A stretch of DNA of 43,178 nucleotides, from contig JAHRFD010000037.1 in assembly GCA_020882975.1 (NCBI GenBank), positions 1 through 43,178 of the forward strand, read 5' to 3'. Under the pieces are notes generated by a model. The model had not been told where the DNA came from. It searched no databases and saw only the letters and a program-made list of their open reading frames with translations. Below, piece after piece: positions 15,753 through 25,400 of the stretch. Both the position numbers and the translations under genes were made by a program. The stretch's first letter is position 1; every line of letters starts with the position of its first letter. The stretch is from Microcoleus sp. EPA2. GTDB lineage: Bacteria; Cyanobacteriota; Cyanobacteriia; Cyanobacteriales; Microcoleaceae.

Positions 15753-17312
15753 TTAATTTCTGCCTCGAAAGCGTACTGGCATTCGATCTGACGGATAAAT
15801 TAACAGGTTTTGCTGTAATTCTTCGAGAGAAGAACGACCGTTAACTAACTCCCAATCGAAGTGGCGCACCAATAATGCTAACATCATTGTTGCTTCCAGC
15901 ATTGATAGATGCTCTCCTAAGCAACGATGCGACCCTGAGCCAAAGTCTATCATTGGCAGTGAACTTGTTTCCTTATTTTTGTCTAGCCAACGTTCGGGCA
16001 GAAATTCCTCTGGGTTAGCATAAACTTCGGGATCTCTTCCGGCTGCAAGCATTGACCAGGATACTCTCGTCCCACGCGGAATCACTGTACCCTCAATTAG
16101 AGTATCCCGTTGAGCCTCCAATGTCGTTGAGCCGGAGGCAACTGAATAAAGCCGCAGTGTTTCTTTGATAATGGCACGAATATAAGCTAATTCTTTGAGG
16201 TTTTCTAGGTTAATCCCACTTTGTTTTTGCCAAACTTGGTCAACGATGTCCCGTGCTTGTTGAAAAACTCTTTGATTTAAACTCAACTCTCCAAGTGCAA
16301 AGGATAAAGTATGGGCTGTGGTGTCAGTCCCAGCTATTAATAGTTCAATCGATTCTGATATTAAGGTCTCGCGGTCATATTTTGGTTCTTTAGCCGCAAT
16401 TTTGACTAACATTGATTCCCTAAACAAACTACTGACTTGTGGGAAATCAGTTTGATTTTGTTCTCTCATCTGTAAAGCTAAGTCTACGCGGGGAGTAAGA
16501 AATTCGGTTAAATATCGCCTTGCTGCCCAATAATCCCGTGAATTCTGAGTTGGCAAATATTTCATCCATATTTTCTCCCCCGTAGCTTGTCGCAGGAATC
16601 GATAACCTACAATAGACATCGCTTCGTACAGGTTGCTAACTTCCAGGGGGGGGCCTGACTGACTGGTACTATTTTTATCGACAGGAATACCTAGTACCAA
16701 AGAGGAAATCACCCGCATTGTTAGTTCCACAAACAGAGGATCTACCTCCACTTCTTTTGGGGGTGCAACTTGTTTGAGCGTCTCAATGACTTGTTCGCAA
16801 GCTTGGCTAATTATTTCCAGATATTTGGAAATATTGCTCGAACTAAATTCCGGATTCCAAGCCTTGCGTCGCCACTGCCACTCCGTTCCAGTTTCTCCGA
16901 GCATAATAGAACCACTGATATCGTTCCATGCTTCGCGTAATTGCTTGGGTCTAATTAAGCTACCATCTCTCATTCCATTGATAATGGTATCTTCAATTAC
17001 TTTTGGTTTACTTAAAATCACAAATGGACTCCTGCCATTCCAGATGACGTACATCGGGCCTAGCTGCTGGCTCCAATCAAAAAATAGCTGAAATAATTTC
17101 TTCTGTTTTACTGCGGCTAATATTTGTGGCAGATTTCCTAATACCCAGTATTGGGGAGGCGAAGGGAGTGATTTTAGCGATTTATAAGCCTGCTTTTCTT
17201 TCCACCATCGCCAACTCAGTATAGACGCTATGCTAGTAACGCCTAATACTATTACTAAATATGACAAGAAGGAAGAAGAACCATTAATTTGAGAAGTAAT
17301 GCTTTGAAACAT
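15753..17312 (-). CDS. Cytochrome P450 monooxygenase
   Basis: ATG 17310-17312 gives 519 residues; the frame also runs seven codons upstream to a TTG. Residues about 10-32 form an N-terminal membrane anchor (LSYLVIVLGVTSIASILSWRWW). Hallmarks include the I-helix AGTDTTAHTLSF, the ExxR helix KETLRLY, PERWLD, and the heme-binding loop FGSGSHRCLG with the axial Cys near residue 464. The enzyme would insert oxygen into a lipophilic substrate using electrons from a ferredoxin or similar donor. The anchor and sequence are closest in feel to membrane-type CYP110/CYP4-like enzymes of cyanobacteria, but subfamily and substrate cannot be assigned. No redox partner gene lies nearby. Confidence 0.93.
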   Translation of the reverse strand: MFQSITSQINGSSSFLSYLVIVLGVTSIASILSWRWWKEKQAYKSLKSLPSPPQYWVLGNLPQILAAVKQKKLFQLFFDWSQQLGPMYVIWNGRSPFVILSKPKVIEDTIINGMRDGSLIRPKQLREAWNDISGSIMLGETGTEWQWRRKAWNPEFSSSNISKYLEIISQACEQVIETLKQVAPPKEVEVDPLFVELTMRVISSLVLGIPVDKNSTSQSGPPLEVSNLYEAMSIVGYRFLRQATGEKIWMKYLPTQNSRDYWAARRYLTEFLTPRVDLALQMREQNQTDFPQVSSLFRESMLVKIAAKEPKYDRETLISESIELLIAGTDTTAHTLSFALGELSLNQRVFQQARDIVDQVWQKQSGINLENLKELAYIRAIIKETLRLYSVASGSTTLEAQRDTLIEGTVIPRGTRVSWSMLAAGRDPEVYANPEEFLPERWLDKNKETSSLPMIDFGSGSHRCLGEHLSMLEATMMLALLVRHFDWELVNGRSSLEELQQNLLIYPSDRMPVRFRGRN

Positions 17313-17539
17313 AAATCCGCCCAAGTCTATCAAAAGTTTTTTCTTTTCATATACTACCTTAAGATGGAGATTAAGTAAGTCACCCTAATTAACGATAAAA
17401 CGTTCGCCTTAGTAGCTGTCTAATGTGGCTCTAGCATTAACTCCTTTAGTGATAATCTGGCATAATTCGTACTCGCCCTAAAATATGCGACAAGCTAATT
17501 CTTCCGGCTATTGATGCGAACTCTCATCCTCAATCTGAT

Positions 17540-18195
17540 TTATCTGAGAATGGTAGGGCGGGAAATAGAGTATGTCCCCCTGTAGGAAAGCATGGAAAGA
17601 GAGGCGATCGCTCCTTTGACTTGATCCGGCTTCATTTCTAAGTAGCGCTGCAATTGTTCGAGGTTACTGTGACCGCTGATTTCTTGAATAATCCGCAGCG
17701 GAATTCCGGCGTTGCTCATCGCTCGTCAGGGCCGTCCTCCTAAAACTGTGGGTGGAGGCTCCCTCGATGTCGGCCCGCTCGAACGCTTTTCTCAAAATCC
17801 GATCCGCTGAATCGGGGTGCAAATGCTTCCAAGGGTGACAAGGGTGGCGGCCTGGGAATAAGTAAGTCTGACCCGCGTTGGGTTTCCAAGATGTCAGGAG
17901 ACTTCGCAAATCTTCAATGACCGGAATCGTCCTGGTTTGGAGTTGGCCTTTGGTGTTGACGAAAGCGGAAGTTGATTGTAGGTCGGACTGTACCTCTGGC
18001 AGTGTAAATATCGATGACTTCTAGGGAACAAGCTTCGGCAATCCGGCAGGCGGTGTAGAGACAAACTCCAAAGAGGGCGCGGTCGGTTTGCAAACCTTCG
18101 TTGAACAAGAGTTCGATTTCCTCTTGAGTAAGGATTTTTGCCTGCCCGTGGCCTTCTATCTTCATGCTTGGTGTATACTCGACCCGACGCTCCAA
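17540..18195 (-). pseudogene. Decayed tyrosine recombinase
   Basis: Three frames together reconstruct an integrase. Frame one, from ATG 18193-18195, reads KILTQEEIELLFNEGLQTDR and then ALFGVCLYTACRIAEACSLE. A shift near 17960 leads into VNTKGQLQTRTIPVIEDLRS, LYLFPGRHPCH-type sequence and THSFRRTALT. A second shift near 17715 leads into MSNAGIPLRIIQEISGHSNL and EQLQRYLEMKPDQVKGAI, ending at TAA 17540-17542. Catalytic Arg (CRIAEA), H-x-x-R (HSFRR), GH and Tyr (RYLEM) are all still readable, so decay is recent. A working recombinase is encoded 2 kb away. Confidence 0.85.
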
Positions 18196-18340
18196 AGTCT
18201 TGCATACTTACTGCATTACTGCATCCGTCGGGGGTATTTCTTAATGCGGCGGTTCAGAAGTCGGCAAGTTTTGGAAGGCGATCGCACTCCGGTTTGTTGA
18301 TATGTTTGGTTAACAATACAAGCGCTGCGTTTGAGGTGAA

Positions 18341-19423
18341 ATGATGCCACTGAGAGCATTTTTTGCAGACCGAGAGCTATTAGCCCCTCTGATGTCCGAT
18401 GAAGAATGGCTGAATTTGAAAGCTCAGCGCCCAAAAGTTAGACTGTGCTGTTGTGACTCAACTGGATATTTACGCACGTCTAAACTCGGCACCAAGCATT
18501 TTGTTCACGGCAAAGATAGGATTTGTAATTGGGCACCGGAAACGTGGCAGCACCTATTAGCCAAGACTGAAATTGTTCGAGTCTGCCAGCAATTCGGCTA
18601 CGACGCAAAAACAGAAGTTTCAGGCTCTGATTGGAGAGCGGATGTGTTAGCCACCAAAACTGACCGGGGACAGTTAGTTAAGCTAGCTTTTGAGGTGCAG
18701 TGGAGTCCGCAAACTTTAGAAGAAACTGCTGCAAGGCAAGCCAAATATCAGCGGGATGGCATTCGCTGCTGCTGGCTGTTGGGCAAACTTCCTACATCTC
18801 CTGATTTTAGTTGCCAAGACTTACCTATGTTTAAGTTGTGGCTGGAATCAAAGGATGCTCTAATGGTTGATGCCTCTACCACAACCCTGACGCTTTCAGA
18901 ATTTATGGCAGCTCTGCTGTCAAGGCATTTTAAATTTGCTTCTCATTACCGAGTCCGTCAAATTCAGCAAGTTAAGGTAGTTTTTTTTGCTGTGATTTGT
19001 TGGAGATGCCAACAACAGCACTACCTTTATTACATCCCCAACGCTGGTTATTATTCAGAATGCGGAATAAAAATAGATGAGGGAGATTTTGGGGCTTTCG
19101 ACAGCAACTTTTGGCTGTTTAGGCCTGAACTTATCCAAGCAGTCAAAAACTATTTAAAAACAGAGGCAGGTCAAACAATCCGCATGGGAGAGATTAAGAA
19201 ACGGTACAGTAAAACAGTCAGGCGTTCTTATATGTCGTTTGGCTGCAAAAAATGCGATGCCATTTGGGGCGACCATTTCTATTTTGAGGCTATGTCCGAA
19301 GCTTGGTATGGTTATATTCCTACCATCGAACATGAGCTGCAAATAAGCTTAAATCCTCCCCTTAATTTGAATTCACGACCTCATTGGTGCTATTCACCCA
19401 CAGGTAGCTTTTGCGACGGTTGA
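18341..19423 (+). CDS. CoiA-like nuclease family protein
   Basis: This 360-residue protein has the CoiA competence-protein layout. The N-terminal domain includes HFVHGKDRICNW and PETWQHLLAK. A PD-(D/E)XK-type core follows: GYDAKTEVSGSDWRADVLAT, then KLAFEVQWSPQTLEETAARQ, which supply the Asp and E-V-Q catalytic positions, and YQRDGIRCCWLLGKLP. CoiA promotes uptake or processing of transforming DNA in firmicutes; cyanobacterial plasmid copies are of unknown role and may be nucleases in defence or recombination. The C-terminal part has paired cysteines (CWRCQQQHYLYY, GCKKCDAIW) suggesting a zinc site. ATG 18341 follows GAGGTGA. Confidence 0.8.
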   Translation: MMPLRAFFADRELLAPLMSDEEWLNLKAQRPKVRLCCCDSTGYLRTSKLGTKHFVHGKDRICNWAPETWQHLLAKTEIVRVCQQFGYDAKTEVSGSDWRADVLATKTDRGQLVKLAFEVQWSPQTLEETAARQAKYQRDGIRCCWLLGKLPTSPDFSCQDLPMFKLWLESKDALMVDASTTTLTLSEFMAALLSRHFKFASHYRVRQIQQVKVVFFAVICWRCQQQHYLYYIPNAGYYSECGIKIDEGDFGAFDSNFWLFRPELIQAVKNYLKTEAGQTIRMGEIKKRYSKTVRRSYMSFGCKKCDAIWGDHFYFEAMSEAWYGYIPTIEHELQISLNPPLNLNSRPHWCYSPTGSFCDG

Positions 19424-19582
19424 AGGAGGAATAGTATTAACCACAGGTTAGAGGGCTCGCCGAGCAGCAGAGCCAAACCGTCGGTAACACGCTGTGAGCG
19501 CCAACTTCCACAGCAGAGCGTACTGTGATACAGACGTGAGTGACAATCACGCGGGAGTTAGGGAAGAGGCGTGAACCCACAA

Positions 19583-19875
19583 GGGGTATAGTCGAGATAC
19601 GCGCAAAATAGGACACGACGTAAAGTTTTGTAAATATAAGACAAAATGACTTGAAGTAGCAAAGCCTGAAATGTTTAGCAGTAAAAGATTTCCGCTGTTT
19701 TGGTCGGTACGAAGACAGAGTATAACTAATACTCTGCCTTCTCAAACTTGATTGAATAGTCAGCTAATTTAGGATGCTTTTGTGCTTGCAAGCTTCCTCG
19801 AAAGCTACGTAGGGACTTATTTGTTACGTTTCTTAATGTCACGTCCTCGGAATGCAGGTATCTCGGCTTTACCCC
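19583..19875. mobile_element. MITE-like element, copy 1
   Basis: The element begins GGGGTATAGTCGAGATAC and ends with its approximate reverse complement, GTATCTCGGCTTTACCCC. Terminal inverted repeats extend about 50 bases (GACGTAAAGTTTTGTAAA against a worn TTACGTTTCTTAATGTCACG). The left 150 bases are nearly identical to the copy at 35378-35645, in the same orientation. It encodes no transposase, so it would be moved in trans. It sits in a remnant DUF433 gene. No clear target duplication is visible. Confidence 0.75.
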
Positions 19876-19953
19876 TAGTTCGGCAAAATCTTCGAGAATT
19901 TCTGTTTCCGTCATGCCACGGGCGAGATATTCTAAGATGTCGTATAATGGTTT
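19876..19953 (-). pseudogene. DUF433 antitoxin-like gene fragment
   Basis: The minus strand reads KPLYDILEYLARGMTETEIL and EDFAEL before entering the MITE. This matches the middle of DUF433 proteins (the VYDILEYLASGMTEAEILDD pattern), usually about 75 residues and often VapB-type antitoxin-like partners of PIN/DUF5615 toxins. Both ends are missing: the N-terminal G-K-P-x-I-x-G-T-R segment is gone and the MITE removes the C-terminus. No toxin partner remains. Confidence 0.65.
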
Positions 19954-20004
19954 TCATTGATCGCAAGAACTGAGAATTTAGAACATAAGTAAAAGAAACT
20001 ATAT

Positions 20005-22479
20005 ATGGCTGAACATCATCCACTAGGTGACATAGAATATCTTCGAGAGAATTTGCTAAAAAATTATAAATCAGGATTCCCTGTTCTCAAAGAGCTTGTT
20101 CAAAATGCTGAAGATGCAGGTTCGACCCACTTTGATTTTGGTTGGATCGAAGGGATATCAAATGCAAAGCATCCTTTATTACGCACACCAGCTTTATTTA
20201 TAGTAGATGATGGTACATTTACCAACGAAAATGCTCGTTCGATTCGCTACATAATTGGGGGAAGTAATAAGCCCAAAGAGCAAGATGCTATTGGAAAGTT
20301 TGGACTCGGACTAAAAAGTGTATTTCATTTATGTGAGGCATTTTTTTACATCGGTTCTGAGATTCAAAACCCACAATACAAACGCGCTGACATTTTTAAT
20401 CCTTGGGAAGATAGAGATGGAGATTCGTACCACCCTGAATGGGGCAAATTCGAGCCAGAGGATTGCAAGAAAGTAAAAGATGCTCTTAGCAAAATTATTG
20501 AACAACCAGAGTATCAATCCCAATGGTTTATTCTATGGATACCTCTAAGACAAATCAGCCATCAAACCCATGAAACAGAAGAAGAAGGTATCCAACTAGG
20601 ATGTATTAAAAATGGTAAAGCAGATTTTTTCAATAAAGAGATTCCCAGTTTTTTGTCAGAGGAAGCAACTAAGTTAGAATTTACTCTTCTTCTCCCCTTA
20701 CTGCATTCATTGAAAACTATTCGTTACTGGGAAAATGATTTGGATTGTGGTCAAGAAAAATATTTGATCACTATTAATTCTGGAGAGCGCCGCCATGCCG
20801 CTTTATCAAAACTGAAGCCTTCTGAAGCTCACGCTTTAAAAGGAATAGTAAAACTTATCTCAACGTCTTCTTCTATTGATTTTGAATTTAGTGGTCAAGA
20901 GATTATTCATGAAAATTCTACTTTTACCGATATTCGCAAGCGTGGCAATTTTCCCACAAAATTCAAGAATATCAAACCACACACGGCTGTAATTTTTGGT
21001 CGCTGGCCATCGCAATCTGCAAATTTAATGATACGCACAGCCGTATTTTTACCAATAGCAAGCAGTTCGAGCAATATATCGTCACAGAAAAGCTTTTGCT
21101 TAACACTGCATGGATATTTCTTTGTTGACTTTGCTCGAACAGGAATTCTGGGCTGGAATAATGAACGGCATATAATCGCTAGTCAGCGTGTTGAGGGTGA
21201 CGATGATGATACTGTCTTAAAAAAAGATTGGAACTTTGATCTATATAAATCTTTGCTGGGTACCATTTTAGATGCTCTAAAAGATTTTTCCCAGGGCTTA
21301 ACTAATGATGAGATTGAGATATTTTGTAAAGCTTTACACGCAAAACCCTTATTTAGGGAAAACATTAAAGAAATCTGTGAAAAGAAACAATGGATTTATC
21401 GAATTAATCCCAAAGAAGATCGAATTAATCCCAAAGAAGAACGCTGGCAATTAATTTCTTCAGGGGAATTTAATCTACGGATACTCCCTAAAATCCCACC
21501 AAACTGGGAATCTTTCCCAGAACTTAAGAATCGCGCCGAGCAATACTACTTAACTATCAAAGGAAAACCGAACTTACTTGCAGAAAAAAATACTCCCACA
21601 TGGAAACCAGACGAAATATGCGCTATTATAGATTCACTCGAACCCACCAAAATTTTCTCAGATATTGATAATCTTAGCTTCCTCGAAGCTTTTTTAAGTC
21701 AGTGTCAGCAGGAAACTAAGGTTATCAATGATGAAAAAGTGCAGGTAAGCTTAAGAAAACTTCTTCATAAAGCTTTTGCAGAACTTGGTATAGCACAACT
21801 ACAAAAGGATAAAGATAAAATTCTTCCCTGTGTAAAGAAATTAGTAGAACTTGTGTTACCGAAAAATCGTTACGCGATCGCCAAATTCGATGCAAACGAG
21901 CAAACCGCCGTGCATAGTGTTCTTGACAAGCTGTATGCACTCAACCTCGATGTGTTGCTTATCTATAAAACTTTTGAGCCTGCATCACAATCTAGTCAAG
22001 CAATACTGAACTCTCAGCAAGCAGTTGAGGTACTTACTTGTCTTAGTGATATCTTGAAAGAAGATAAGTCTATATACCTAGCAATTTGTAACCTGATTAA
22101 ACAAATTCTTAGCAAGTTTGATTCTCCTTTAATTATTATTGGTGAACTAGCTGATAAAATCTTATTTTACGGCTATAAATATCGCGAGAAAAAGACTTAC
22201 CTTTGGAGTTATGCTAAACTATGCGAAAGTCGCTCCAAAAACCTTCTTTTCACAGGTAAATACAATACCATAGCGGCTGCCCTAAATGAAGCCATTCCTG
22301 ATTATGACTTCATATTCATTGAGGAGGATCTCGCAAGCATACTTAACAAAATTCCAAGTATGAAAGGTATTTCTTCACTCACACTTGATAGCTGTAAAAA
22401 CCTGCTTGACAAAAAACCAAATTTGGCTATTCCTGAACAACGCATAAATCTATTGAAGGAGTTAATTCGTCATGTCTAA
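20005..22479 (+). CDS. Sacsin/HSP90-type GHKL ATPase protein
   Basis: This 824-residue protein has an N-terminal HATPase_c fold. The N-box is LKELVQNAEDAGS (Glu30, Asn34, Asp37), the G1 box is FIVDDGTF (67-72), and the G2 loop is IGKFGLGLKSVFHLCE (96-111). These bind ATP as in HSP90, MutL and sacsin. The remaining 600 residues are long helical segments with no recognised domain; a short tandem duplication (RINPKED, RINPKEE) occurs near 470. The gene overlaps the 1766-residue GHKL gene by 8 bases (ATGTCTAA), so the two form an operon. Genes of this kind are frequent in bacterial defence islands; a defence role is inferred. ATG is preceded by weak AAAAGAAA. Confidence 0.8.
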   Translation: MAEHHPLGDIEYLRENLLKNYKSGFPVLKELVQNAEDAGSTHFDFGWIEGISNAKHPLLRTPALFIVDDGTFTNENARSIRYIIGGSNKPKEQDAIGKFGLGLKSVFHLCEAFFYIGSEIQNPQYKRADIFNPWEDRDGDSYHPEWGKFEPEDCKKVKDALSKIIEQPEYQSQWFILWIPLRQISHQTHETEEEGIQLGCIKNGKADFFNKEIPSFLSEEATKLEFTLLLPLLHSLKTIRYWENDLDCGQEKYLITINSGERRHAALSKLKPSEAHALKGIVKLISTSSSIDFEFSGQEIIHENSTFTDIRKRGNFPTKFKNIKPHTAVIFGRWPSQSANLMIRTAVFLPIASSSSNISSQKSFCLTLHGYFFVDFARTGILGWNNERHIIASQRVEGDDDDTVLKKDWNFDLYKSLLGTILDALKDFSQGLTNDEIEIFCKALHAKPLFRENIKEICEKKQWIYRINPKEDRINPKEERWQLISSGEFNLRILPKIPPNWESFPELKNRAEQYYLTIKGKPNLLAEKNTPTWKPDEICAIIDSLEPTKIFSDIDNLSFLEAFLSQCQQETKVINDEKVQVSLRKLLHKAFAELGIAQLQKDKDKILPCVKKLVELVLPKNRYAIAKFDANEQTAVHSVLDKLYALNLDVLLIYKTFEPASQSSQAILNSQQAVEVLTCLSDILKEDKSIYLAICNLIKQILSKFDSPLIIIGELADKILFYGYKYREKKTYLWSYAKLCESRSKNLLFTGKYNTIAAALNEAIPDYDFIFIEEDLASILNKIPSMKGISSLTLDSCKNLLDKKPNLAIPEQRINLLKELIRHV

Positions 22480-25400
22480 AGAATTACGTTACTTGCTGCA
22501 TGGAAATAAGGAAAAATATGATGATGTACAAACACCCTTATACATCATCCCTCAAGAAAGTACGCTATGGCAAAAGATTGGGTTACAAGTTCTCACCAGT
22601 CGGAAAGAAGATTGGCGATTAATTAATTCAGTATTTATTGATTCCCTTCCTACTCCTACAGCTAATTTGAAAAGATTGGGAATTGAAAAACTTCTAGCTG
22701 AACAAGTTGTTGATTTAATTCGCCAAAACCCAGAGTCCGTCGATGGAAGTTTGCTGAACAAATCTGAGAGATATGAACTTCTCGCTTACATCAGCCAGAA
22801 ACCTAGTAATCAAGATCTATGGAAGTCATTACGATTACATGAAAACGCTAATAATCCTAATCGCTTAGAAAGCATCGAAGTTGATCGTGTCTATTTAGAA
22901 AATTCTGACTTTTCTTTAGATGAACGACTAAAAAACTACATCGTTTTAATTCGACAAAATACAGAAATTCAGCAACACTGGATTCCGTCATGGACTCCTG
23001 ATGCAGCGATCGCAAAAGTTCTTAGCCTACCGAATCCTCATCAATACTATGGCATCATTCTCGATGCACTGCAAAGGATGACTGATGAAACAAAAGAATC
23101 GCACAAAGAGTCTTTAAAAAGTTCTGGGTGGCTTCCTCCAAATGGATATTGTCCACAAGATATACTCAAACTCCCAAAAAATTTGGAGCAATATGCAAAA
23201 GAGATTGCTAGTTTAGATAAGAGTAAACATCCTCAACAGGTTCTACATGAATCAGTCAGAAAGAGTAAAGTAGAGCATTGGATTAAGAGCTTATTTACAG
23301 TTTGGAATGCAGAAATAGTAATTAAGAAAATATTAACTCATAATCAGAAAAATATTGAACATTGGCAAAGTTTTTGTCCAGTTATCCTTGATGCGCTATC
23401 TACAAATATTTCAGATGAATTAAAAACAATTCTTACGAGAGAAATCTGGTTATTTTTAGGCGGTCGTACTGTCTGTCTATCTCAAATTATTGAAACTCCT
23501 CGAAATAAACTCCAGAAACACCTATCAACACTGGTTCGTTTGAGTGCTGGTGAGTATGCCGAAATGAGCCAACTGCCTAAAGAAATTACGAACCATAAGA
23601 ATTTTCCAATTCTCAATAAGTTTTTTTCACAATGGAAAGAGAATGATGTTCTTGAGTTTATTCTAGCTCAAAACGAACCACACAAGTATTTTGAAATTAT
23701 TCTGGATGCTCTCAGCAGTCTTTTACCGCAGTCTACTCCTAATAATGTAAACACTCAAAAACTTAGCACGCTGGCTTGGTTGGTAGATAAACAGGGGAAT
23801 GCTATCGATCCTAAGAGCATGATTCTGCACTACCCATCTCTAAATGAGCAGATTGAGGACTTACTCTCTTTAGTTCCTGATTGTTATATATCATCTTCCC
23901 AATTAGCGAAGGAGTTTCGCGATCATAATGACTGTTCTCAGTGGCTTACTAAGAAACTATTCATCACAGAAGATGAAGCATTAATTAAAATTGGTAAACT
24001 TCTGAAGCAAGCGCCAAAATATCAGATTGGAGAGTTTTCTGTTGAAGAATTTCCCTTAGATAAATGCTTAGAAGCTTTCAAGCAGTTTGATGTTAGCTTC
24101 CTGCCTGCCTGGAACTTTGCCAACAATCTATCAAAAGAGAAATTCAAAACGTATCTGTTGCCAAACCTATTAGATAAAATGGACGTGGCAAAGCTCCGCG
24201 AGCTTCTAATATCGCTTTCTAGTCCCGCTTCTCAAGTCGATGCTGCTAATGTGGAAATTTTCAATACTTATCTTGGATTAGCTATTAATTACGAAACATT
24301 CAGCACAGATATTTTACCCCACATCCATCTCCTTAATCGTAAAGGTCAGTGGAAAAGTCCTAAGAAGTTAACAAAAGAAGGCAACAATATTGATGATAAT
24401 TATGTGCTTGATGAAGAGCAATTAAATATTATACATTCATTCTTGAAATCAGAGACTCAAGGCAATCATGATTTACCAGAATCAGATGAAGCTTCAGAAG
24501 ACGAAAATAGCATCTTGATAAATTACTTTAAAAAATGGGAGGATCACTGTCAATTAGAACCCATTGGAGCGTTTCTGAGTCTTTTCAAGAGTTCTGACAA
24601 TAAGATTAAGGAACAGGCGAAATATTATCTAGGCAGACGTAATATAGAACATTTGCAAGCACGCTTGCTGAAAAATACAGAAAAACCCATTCGAGTTTTT
24701 CAAGTGCATATTGGTCAAGCTGAAAAACGGACGTGCAAGGTGACTTCAATACTGGGATGTACTTTTGAAGCTGAACTTGCTAATCTACCTAATCCGCCTC
24801 ATTTTTTCGTCAATGAAGGTGAATTAGCTAGCAATCCAAGACGGCTAGAACTGTTGGATATACAACCAAAAAAAATTGCTCGTCCTGAGTTAGTGAGAAT
24901 TCTTAAAGACTCAACTAGAGTTCTTCTTAAAAAAGTTTATGGAGTCGAACCAAATATAGAAGCGATTTGGGAGGATTTGCTAAATTCCGATCAGCTTGAT
25001 ATCCGAGTAGCTGAGAACTATTTGATAGATAGTGCAGAAAATATTCTGAGAACGCTTGGTATAAAAGATGATCGTAGTATTCCAACACGTTTAATCTTGG
25101 CACAGTTAAAAGATCTGGACGACTTACGCCATCAAAAAGCTCAGTATAAGGAACAAGGTCTTGAGAGAGAACAACAAGATACGGAAAAAGCTTTTCAAGA
25201 GAAACTATCAAAATTATGGAATCTGCTGAAGGAGAATGAAGACGTAAAAAATATCTTACTAAACTTTGTACGAACAAAGATCGTCCAGCTTGGCTATCGT
25301 CTACAGAGTATCCCCTTTGAGCTTTTTCAAAATGCTGATGATGCTGTGGTTGAGTGGCAAGAAATGTCATTACCTAAAGAAGTTGAGAATGAAAGAAAAG

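Noticed and set aside
19437..19745. 102-codon minus-strand frame overlapping MITE copy 1
   Set aside because: Most of it is the MITE, and the same translation appears from MITE copy 2, so it is repeat sequence rather than a gene.
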